Below, piece by piece: positions 38,101 to 47,400 of a stretch of DNA of 64,000 bases (positions within the stretch are counted from its first letter, which is position 1; the number at the start of each line of letters is the position of its first letter). Source of the DNA: Pelodera strongyloides (lineage: Eukaryota; Nematoda; Chromadorea; Rhabditida; Rhabditidae); assembly GCA_036852015.1 (NCBI GenBank), contig JAANDG010000148.1, forward strand, positions 62,001 to 126,000. The letters run 5' to 3'. The notes under the pieces were generated by a model. That model worked only from the letters and a program-made list of their open reading frames with translations. It did no database searches and had not been told where the DNA came from. A program made the translations under genes and the position numbers.

Positions 38101-40232
38101 ACAGACGACAAGAAAAAGGGAGGGATGACCATGGAGAAAGTATTGGATTGACAACATATTACTATATCTTATATTTTATTTAATATTTTATTTTGCCGTA
38201 TCATAATCAACACTGTCTCTGATACCTTCCCGTTGCAATAAACAAACAATATTAGAAGGGTATATTTGAAATGTCATAAGTTGTGAAAGTAAGAAGTAAG
38301 ATCAAATAATTTGGATATAAACACAAAGTAAACAACTCGACTGTTTATGCTGTAGAATTATGGGACTTTCATTTTCATGAGTTCACTGGAAGGATAAACA
38401 TAAAAATAGAAATGTATATTTATATTTAGTTCTCAAGATGGTCGAAACGGCTCAAAGGAAAGGATAAAGATAAAGAAAAGGATGAAACGAAATTGAGTAA
38501 AGAAAAATGCAGTCGCGAAAACACGAAACGCGAAAAGAAAAAGAAGAATTTAGTGGGGATTTGGTTCTGAACTAAAATTTCCAGCATACTTGTTTTTATG
38601 CGTTTTAGGTATCTAAAAATAAGGGAATTTCAGGAAATTGCGGAGAAGAGTACTGTAGTTGTAGTGTAGTGGAAAATATTGATTAAACAAAATTCAGAGC
38701 AAAGAACAGGCTCCCGCTAAGAAAGAAGAACCGAAAGAGAATGAGAAAGAGAAAGAGAAAGAAAAGGAAAAAGAGAAGGAGAAGGAAAAGGATGAAGGAA
38801 AAGAAAAAGAGAAGAAAGAGGACAATAAAAATGAGGAGGAAGAGGATGAAGCACAGAATTCCACTGAGGTATTGCAATTGCTTGGGTGTACCCCATAATG
38901 CCATAACATGAAACTTTGGGGGAGCCGGCGAAAAAAAAAACAGGCCGCACACCTCGCTGGGCCATCGCGAGCCTCGCGCGCTCGCTAAAAATCCTTTTGC
39001 AAGAGCCTGACGGAGATATGGAAAAGTAGTCGCACACTGTTTTATCTATTGCATCAAGTACACATTTTCACTTCATTTAAAGCGAAATACCGGCCGGTTT
39101 TTGAAACGCATTGTAACAACTGAATTCTTACGTATTTATGCTATGTAGCTATGTTACTCGAATTTAGCTCGATTTTTATTATAATTTATGCTCATTTGCA
39201 TAAGCTGCATAAGAATGCTGGTGTGCTCCATGTGTTTCAAAAACCGGCCGGTATTTCGCTTTAAATAAATTAATCAATCGCAGCTCATCTCCGCCGGAAA
39301 AGTTTTGGAGGTGGCGCGTCGACATGAAATCTTAGAACACGTGTTGGTGCCCAAGGAAAATGAGGTTCGTTTCTACTTTTAATGCTGACGACACATTGTG
39401 ACGTAGTAATTATAATTTAAGAAGATTCATCGATCAGAAATGAGTTTCAGGAGCTGAAAACCTTCTTCAGTAATGGAATGAAAACGGAAGATACCACGCC
39501 GCAGGTTCGTACTGGACTACCACTTATACTTTGTTTTTTTCTCTCCTTCATGGTGGACTAACAAAGTTTAATGACAAATGACAGTTGAGCTGTTAATATG
39601 TAGCTTCGGAAATCTTTGTGGTAAGATCCCGTTGTTCGCATCGCTATTTCCAGAATGGTGCTTCATGATTATCTAAATTATATTATTTGCCAAATGTTCC
39701 AGATATTCGACCTACTTGAGAAAGCAATCGACAAAATGTTGGACGATATCCTCGCAAAATCCGAACTTCTGGACTGTACGGTCGACAACAGTTTACGATG
39801 GTTAGATATTTCTGATATGTGTAGATTTGAACATGGCGGGAGTTGTAAGTTGTAGTTGTAACATGTCACGCCCCAATTTTTGATAAATACTCCAAACAAT
39901 CACAAACTAAGTAGGAAAATAAACATGATATTGTGTTTGAATACCGGCAGATGCATAAGTGGCACGTAATACTTCGATGTCGTGAACACGCGTATAATAA
40001 ATTGTTTCCTTCTTGTCAACCTACTTCAAGCACGTCTTGCGATACTTGCGAAGTACATTTTGCTAACAAAAAGGAAGGGCACATTTTGTAATAATAAATG
40101 ACTTTCAGGTTTATAATCAACCGTCCGGTGGCTAAGACCGCAATTCTGCACTCAATCATGGCCAATCCACAGTATGTGCCCGCTGTGTGGGGCGGGAGTT
40201 CCAAGACTCAAAAGAAAAGTCAATACCTGTAA
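35179..40232 (+). CDS. Gene A: unrecognised K/E-rich protein, 18 exons
   Basis: Function unknown. Exons: 35179-35185, 35492-35595, 35813-35873, 36006-36031, 36242-36279, 36384-36450, 36614-36718, 36925-37092, 37306-37377, 37494-37565, 37739-37819, 38056-38139, 38430-38552, 38698-38868, 39284-39364, 39451-39504, 39703-39800, 40109-40232. All phases close: about 511 residues. The start is a 7-base exon (ATGATTG). Residues 1-136 hold FKIMFWEHMM, RTVFEQIGGDN and RPVIEKQKVVKLKWKEG. Residues 137-393 are Lys/Glu-rich and probably disordered, with a nuclear-signal-like GSKRKKRK. Residues 394-511 hold VARRHEILE, LKTFFSNGMKTEDTT, LLEKAIDKMLDDIL and INRPVAKTAIL, ending near PQYVPAVWGG. The exon/intron pattern matches convergent gene B, which supports the model. 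No signal peptide or membrane segment. The first exon and weak donor GTTAGA (exon 17) are the least certain parts. Confidence 0.75.
37306..38139 (+). repeat. Tandemly duplicated mini-exons in gene A
   Basis: Exons at 37306, 37494, 37739 and 38056 are all phase 0 at both ends and 72-84 bases long. Each encodes a variant of one unit: the three later exons open with Lys-Ser, and all carry DETVDEEK, NKTVDEKT, EDTVDEKT or DKTVDEKT followed by a Lys-rich tail. This is exon-level duplication that lengthens the disordered middle without disturbing the frame. Confidence 0.75.
39077..39264. mobile_element. TTAA-type palindromic MITE, copy 5
   Basis: TTAAAGCGAAATACCGGCCGG at the left, exact reverse complement at the right. 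Among the best-preserved copies. It lies in the gene A intron before exon 15 and ends only about 20 bases before that exon's acceptor. Confidence 0.9.
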
Positions 40233-40430
40233 TTTCTACCCAATGTTTGTGAAACACTGATATTTAAGCGCTGCCTTCTTGAGGCGATCATTAACGTAAA
40301 CTAGGCCTTTCCCCTACTGTTTTGCACTGTTTAAAAGGTACGATATATACACACAAAACAATGGAAAACAAACGATTAAGTTAGAATGAATTCAAGAAAT
40401 TAAAATGAGTGTTTACAATGTGCGTGCGTA

Positions 40431-40436
40431 AATAAA
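40431..40436 (+). terminator. Candidate poly(A) signal of gene A
   Basis: AATAAA about 200 bases after the gene A stop codon, in an AT-rich context. Confidence 0.55.
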
Positions 40437-40624
40437 GATTTTGTTATTCGTGGAGTTCTTTTTTTCTATTTCATCACACAAAAAAGTGTTGTCTCCTGAA
40501 TTCAGACGCGAGTCCTTGCTATTACCAGCTTTGAGAGTGGAGAATAGTGTATCTCACAAAACTCGAATTTTAATGGAAGCAGCTTATGAAATGCACATTT
40601 CTGCACATTGTGCCGCTCCTTAGA

Positions 40625-40805
40625 TTACAGCGAAATACTGGCCTGTTTTTGAAACACACAAAGTACACTTGCATTCTTATGCATCTTATGCACATAGACA
40701 TAAATTAGAATAGAATTCGAGCCAAATTCGAGCAAATTAGCATAAATACGCAAGAATTCAGTTGTCCATGATGCGGTTCAAAAACCGGCCGGTATTTCGC
40801 TTTAA
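40625..40805. mobile_element. TTAA-type palindromic MITE, copy 6
   Basis: TTACAGCGAAATACTGGCC at the left (first tip mutated from TTAA) and GGCCGGTATTTCGCTTTAA at the right. It lies between the convergent 3' ends of genes A and B. Confidence 0.85.
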
Positions 40806-41391
40806 TTGAAGAAACTAATTCTAAGGGCATAATCATCCGAATTGGCTACATGGCTCGAGCCTTGTGGCAAAAAGGTTATTCATCACACACATAATAACTC
40901 GACCAAGCTTCGATATTGTGATTACGGAACGCGACCTCGGTTCCCGCAATGTTGTTTGGTCTCTGAAATCCACCGCTTCCTACACTACAAAATTCAGCAT
41001 AACTTTGTTGGTAGTACAACCATCTACTCACCCATAAAACAACACGGAAGCCAAGTAATTAACTTTATTCGCCACAATAGTGAATATTTATAATTAAGAT
41101 CGAAATCAATTAACAGAGGTAAATTGACACTTTTCGGGGGAATGTTGATGTATAAATTCAAAATGTGGAAAAGAAAAGAAGTTTTGAACTCCACAGATTT
41201 TTGACAGTTTTAGACGAGTTTCGTCACCAAGATAATGAGTATTAGAAGTGTTGTTTAGAGATCCGACTCTGATGAAGAGACGTCGAGACGATGAGACGAA
41301 GAAAGAACAGTGCTTGCCCGATGAAGATCTGGAAAGGAAGTTGGCGTAACGTAAATTCGACAAACAAACATTTTACTTTTACGCAACATTT

Positions 41392-41397
41392 TTTATT
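41392..41397 (-). terminator. Candidate poly(A) signal of gene B
   Basis: AATAAA on the minus strand about 47 bases after the gene B stop codon. Confidence 0.55.
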
Positions 41398-41443
41398 TTA
41401 AAACAGTGCGTGGAAAGCAATGACTAAACATAAAACGACTAGC

Positions 41444-44400
41444 CTATATTTGAGTCATAACCGATGTAGCAGTATACACAGTTCCGCCCCACGCAAATGG
41501 TAGGTATTGCGGGAAAGAGAGCATACAGTCGAGAATGGCTGCCTTTGCTGTGGTACGGTTGATCAAGAACCTAAACGATATTGATTTTTCCTCATTTGCA
41601 TGTGTTTTTTGTGGGTTTCTATGGCCCTTATCTAAAAGCCTGTGATAGTGCTGGCTAAGCAAATAGAGGTACGAACAACGCGAAACTTTGGCCGGCGCGC
41701 GGCCTACAAAAAAAAACAGGTGGGCCCAGGTGCTGCGGCGCACCCAATTCGAGCCTGGGAGCCTGGTGTAGGCCGCGCACCGGTCAAGTTTCCTCAGTGG
41801 TATAATTCCCATATATATATAGCCGCATCAAATATAAAGTGATAATTGATTCCCCCTACCACCGCATATCATTATCGATTGGTGTATCGATCTCCTCTGC
41901 TCGGAACAAAATTGTGTCCAAAATCTTGTCAATTCCCTTTTCCAAGAGTTCGAGAATCTAGAAAAGGATCCATTTTTGGGAATTCAACTTTACTACTATT
42001 TTACAATTTACTATTTACTATTTACAGGTTTACTAAAGTCATCGAGCCTTTCACATATACAAAAAAACGGAGCATATTCAGAAAGTTGCTGTTTGCCGCG
42101 TGTGTTTCCGCCTTACTTTATGAGGTATAGCTAGTATATGTTGTTATATGTAATCCCGGAATACCTCAAAATTACATTTTTTTAATAATTTTCCTCGATT
42201 GCTACCTGATTTGTCGTGTCTTCTGCTTTCATTCCATTTTTGAAATATGTTTTAAGGATCTGAAATCGTATAATAAAAATGTGATGTTCTCGAACTGTAT
42301 GCTATTTAATTTTATTCAGTTTATATCGGTGTCACACTCTGTTCTCATGACGAGCGTAAGTGAGGCTGTTCTGTTCGACTGTGGAATCGTCCCTTTCAAT
42401 GATAAGTGATAACACATAGTATTACATAGGTACTCGGAAACTTTCCCTCGATGGGACTTTACAATAAAAAAAGCAAACGACTGTGGAATCGTCCCTTTCA
42501 ATGATAAGTGATAACACATAGTATTACATAGGTACTCGGAAACTTTCCCTCGATGGGACTTTACAATAAAAAAAGCAAACGACTGTGGAATCGTCCCTTT
42601 CAATGATAAGTGATAACACATAGTATTACATAGGTACTCGGAAACTTTCCCTCGATGGGACTTTACAATAAAAAAAGCAAACGACTGTGGAATCGTCCCT
42701 TTCAATGATAAGTGATAACACATAGTATTACATAGGTACTCGGAAACTTTCCCTCGATGGGACTTTACAATAAAAAAAGCAAACGACTGTGGAATCGTCC
42801 CTTTCAATGATAAGTGATAACACATAGTATTACATAGGTACTCGGAAACTTTCCCTCGATGGGACTTTACAATAAAAAAGCAAACGACTGTGGAATCGTC
42901 CCTTTCAATGATAAGTGATAACACATAGTATTACATAGGTACTCGGAAACTTTCCCTCGATGGGACTTTACAATAAAAAAAGCAAAATTTACGTCATTTT
43001 CCCTTGGGAACAAACAATTCTCGAGAATATCGTTTCGGCGAGCAATGTCCAGAAATTTTCTTGCCATTAATAACTAAATGTACAAATTACTTGTTTTTCA
43101 TTGACACGTGACATTACTCTTTACCTGAAAATCGTTAGTTAGGTCTAATAAATAGCTTGATGGAAAGAGACCTCTTTCTTCTGTTCCTCCGTCTTTTCCT
43201 CCTTCTTTTCTTCTTTCTTTTCGTCTTTCTTTTCCTCTTTCTTTTCCTTTTCTATTGGTTCCTTAGAACCCTTTCTTTTCTTTTTCTGCAATTGGTTGAT
43301 CGGTAGTGATTATTTTATCTTCGTAACTTGAAATCACGCGTATGTACCTTGCATTATTGTTTCTCGGAAAAATCGGAAAACTAAACAACTGTCTTTTGAG
43401 AATGAACCATCAGTCCAATATAATCAATCCATACAAGCTCATTTAGGCCTGCTATACGTAAGTGATAAAGATAAACCCCTCACTTTTAATCGTACCGCTT
43501 TGTCCGCACCAGCCTAAATGAGGGAACTATTGTCTCCTTGTCAGCAAAAATATAATCGTTGTCCCTTGACAAGTAGCGCTGTTCATATAAAACAATATAA
43601 TAACTGTGAAAGCCTTCTAGACTTTAAACTTATATATTGTGATTTTACCCCGCTCAATCCGCAGCATATTCGAGCATTCGAGCATGAGTCATGTGTTTTC
43701 AGCCATCGGTGCGCGAGAACGGCGCCGCTCCGCTACATATTCCCTCCGCAAACAAAAATACAAACCACTTTAAATGCTTTAGATTGTTCCTTCTTCTCTT
43801 TTTCATCCTCCGCGAGCTCTGCTTTCGTCTGCAAATGTTTTATTGGTGATTCAAAAACTCTGGTTTGCAGTTTCCGAGACGTAAATCCATATGTAATGAT
43901 TTTCGGGTATGCATCAAATTTACAGTTTTACTATTACATCAGAGTATTAATGGACATGTTACTCATACACAATTTTGAATATAAAATGTCAAATCTAACT
44001 GGGCGACTCAAGAATCATCTGGCAATGATTTTTTGCGTTCTTACTACATGCGATTTTGCGGAAGTCATGTGGATCTCCATATAGTGCCCCTACGTGAGAA
44101 GATTAGTTGACTTCCGAACTCTAACTTTGATTCACCTTTTCCTTCACAACTTCCTTTTTCTTCTTCCGTTGCCTTCTGCCCGTGGCAGCTTCGTCTACTT
44201 TCTTCGCTTTCGGAGTCTCCTCTTCCTAGAATAAAATATATCATAACTTATTATATAAAAGAGTAACTGTAGTGTGCGCTAGCACCCTGTGCGTTACGGA
44301 AGTAATTAAAGTGTTCCGCCGGCCTATAAAAAGGGTGGCGAGGCACTCGAAGCTCATCATGCAAAAGAACAAATTTGTGGTTGACTTCATTCACAAGATT

Positions 44401-47400
44401 TTCATCAACGTTTCAGATGTTTCATAAGAATGGAAGCCTTCACTTCAGTGTTCAGGCGGCGTAGCCGTCTGGTATATCATACTGGTGTAGTAGCTTTCAA
44501 AAAATCCATTAGCGTTCCGTCAATTCTTTTCGTATGTTTGTCTGTTTGGAAGTAATCTCATTTTAACTGTGGCTAGGATACATTTTATCTAGACGTGCAG
44601 CTCCATTAGAATAGTTATACTTATTTCTTCCCCTATTTCTTCTTACTGTACCTTTTTCTTCTTTGCGTTCTGTTTCTCGGTCTCCTTCTTCTTTTTGTCC
44701 TCTACTATCTCCTCCCCTGATCCGGAGTTCTTCCCCCCACTGTCAGTACCACTACTAGGGGGAGCCTTGAAAGTTGAAAAGATAAATTATTATTTAAGCA
44801 TAATAATTACAAGTAAAAAGTAATGTAAAATGCTCTTTATACATTTTGGTACAAGCAAAAATGTTTTGAAAATAATGCAAAACAAACACACAAGAAAGAA
44901 AGTATACGCTCAACGACACTGTTGCATCTATGGACTTTGGAAAAATAAACTAAACACTGTCGATCAACCAACTACAGAAAAAAAAGAAAAAAAAAAGGGT
45001 TCTAAGGAACCAATAGAAAAAGAGAAGAAAGAGGAAAAAAAAAGATAAGAAAGAAGAAACGACGGAGGAGGAAAAGACGGAGGAAGAGAAGAAAGGGGTA
45101 AGTTCGCCGAGCCATTGTTCCCTCTCTCTATTATACCTTTTCTTTTTCTTTTTCCTTTTCCTCTGCGTCTGGATTTTCATCTCCACTCTTTTTCTCTGCC
45201 ACCTCCTTGGAATCTTTATTCTCGACAACTTTCCATTTCAATTTTACAGCACGCTCCTTTTGTATGGCAGGACGCATCATCTGAATAAAACAAGTTCTAG
45301 AACAATGTCTGAAAACTATCTAAATTATGTCTGAAAACTATCTAAATTATGGTAGCCGTTCAAGCAAAGAAGGGTAGTAACAGATCGACGTCAGCAATGT
45401 AATCACGAAAATGCCAGGAGACCGCTTAGCCAGGAGACCTGCGGTAGAAAAAAACCTGTCGATATAAATTAAAGGGAAAATCTCACGTTTGGATCAATTT
45501 GCTCGAATACTGTCCGAGTAAATTCGTCTGTTGCACCTTCTCCATTCGGTCTAAAGAAGCTCCGAAATATTTGACAAGTTATATTGTATAGCTAATCAAT
45601 ACAAACATTAGCAATGGTAAAAATGTGCTAAAATCATGAACGATACGAGACATAATTTCTAGCTAAGCTAAATCAGCACTGCTACGAGAAGAAACTAATA
45701 CTTATATTACATACAAAACCAAACAAAAACTCCAAACGTACTTTATCTCCGTAGGCATATGTGGTGTCTTTCCACTAACATCAGATGATGCACTAAAAAT
45801 ACTTTATTGGAGCATTTATGGATAGAAGGTTGGTGAATAAACAACGTGAAACTCCACTTCTGCTCGCCAAATTAACAAAAAAAATGTGCCAGGCTTCTGC
45901 CATACTAGCGCCGCTCTGCCAAAAGAGTGCGGCACCAGGCAGTGAAGCAGGCGTGTGTTGACATTAACGAATGAAACAAACGGCTCTAGGTCATCATCGG
46001 GCAGCTCCTCCTTGTTTCCTTGATCTTTCGTTTCTATCTTGACGAGAGTGTCACTACCACTTGATTGCTGCAAGAATAGGCATTCAGATGCAGTAGCATT
46101 GGCTTTCTCAAAAGTACAACTTATCGGAGAGCGCGCCACGAGTGCGCCAAGGTGCACAGTACACATTCACCTCGACCTTTTTCCTTGAGCTAGTTCCAAA
46201 AAATGCGTAATGGGGTTTCCAAGTATTATGAAAATTTACGGTATTTTGGAGCTACACGAGAATATTTTTTTTAATTTTCCATATTATATATGCAAGTTTC
46301 GTGCAGAAATACGATAGTATTGACAGAATCACACCTATTTTTGGGATACTTGGAAACCCCATAAGAGACCCTTTTATTTGTTAGGTGCGCGACACAAACG
46401 CAGTTTTTACTGTTGTAAATAAGACGATGTAGTATTTCCAATGAAATAAGTACCGGTTCTGATCCTTCCTTCCACTTTAATTTGTAATGTTTCGTTTTAA
46501 TGTGTGCCGGTCGACATATCTGCAATAACAATTTCAACAAAAAGAACAAATGCCGCAGTAATGAGAAGTGACGTATTTGCACGCATAGTTATAAGACATT
46601 TTCCATTTAAAAAAGTATTTCAATAAAGACCTTTTCATCAATTTGTTCAAAAACTGTGCGTATTTGTAGGTCTTCGTCTACTCTGGCCACTCCCGGTGGG
46701 GGACCTTTTCTGGAAAGATTTATCGTTTGTTTATGAAGATAAATTAATAAACATCAAAAGCATTTTTTGTGAAATAATCTATGATAATCATGGACTAAAA
46801 GATGTCTATAATAAATATACTTTTTCCTTCCAGCTTTGCAAGTCTTTTCTGTTAGTTCAGGGTTAGCAGCTGGTTGACTCCTAAAGAAATTAAGATTTAT
46901 GCATAATTTACAACAAAAGGAGCAGGAAAGAGAGTGAAAAGAGATTATTGAATGATATTCTTTAGTCTACAAGTCAGCACATAAATTCTCTTCTTCAAGC
47001 CATTTTGCATGCTATTTCATACTGTATTTTGAGCTTTCTCCAAGCATTAGAACCTTTCGGAAACGACAATCCCGGACGATAAAATTTTCATGTTTTCCTT
47101 TCGGAAAGAGCATCCCGAAGAATCCTATCCCCAGAATTAATGACAAGAACTAATAAGTTACACTTGTTCTCCGTTCTCTTTTTCTTTTTCCTCAGGAACG
47201 TCTTGCGTTGCTTGCTGCTGAAAAGAAACCAAGTGATTGAATATAGTAAACGCGACGAACCGATAAAAAAAACTAAATAGATCACTACACAATAACACCT
47301 TCGGTGGCCCGTCGATGGCACCCTGCTATAAAGGTAAAGCTCATAAAGAAACCACTCACTTCTGTTGATTCGGCGACAGTTTTGGCTTTTTCTGAAATTA

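Noticed and set aside
38683..38952. Phe/Leu/Ser-rich open frames on the minus strand
   Set aside because: They are the antisense of the GAGAAA-rich gene A exon at 38698-38868.
42316..42924. 202-codon open frame of a 34-residue repeat on the minus strand
   Set aside because: It is produced by a near-identical 102-bp tandem array inside a gene B intron. The frame is open only because the period is a multiple of three, and the flanking exons splice around it.
42376..42986. CRISPR-like array of regular repeats
   Set aside because: The units are contiguous with no unique spacers, and the context is a eukaryotic intron.
44950..45228. 92-codon minus-strand frame rich in Ser and Phe
   Set aside because: Part of it is the true gene B exon read out of frame and the rest is antisense of the inverted pseudo-exon.
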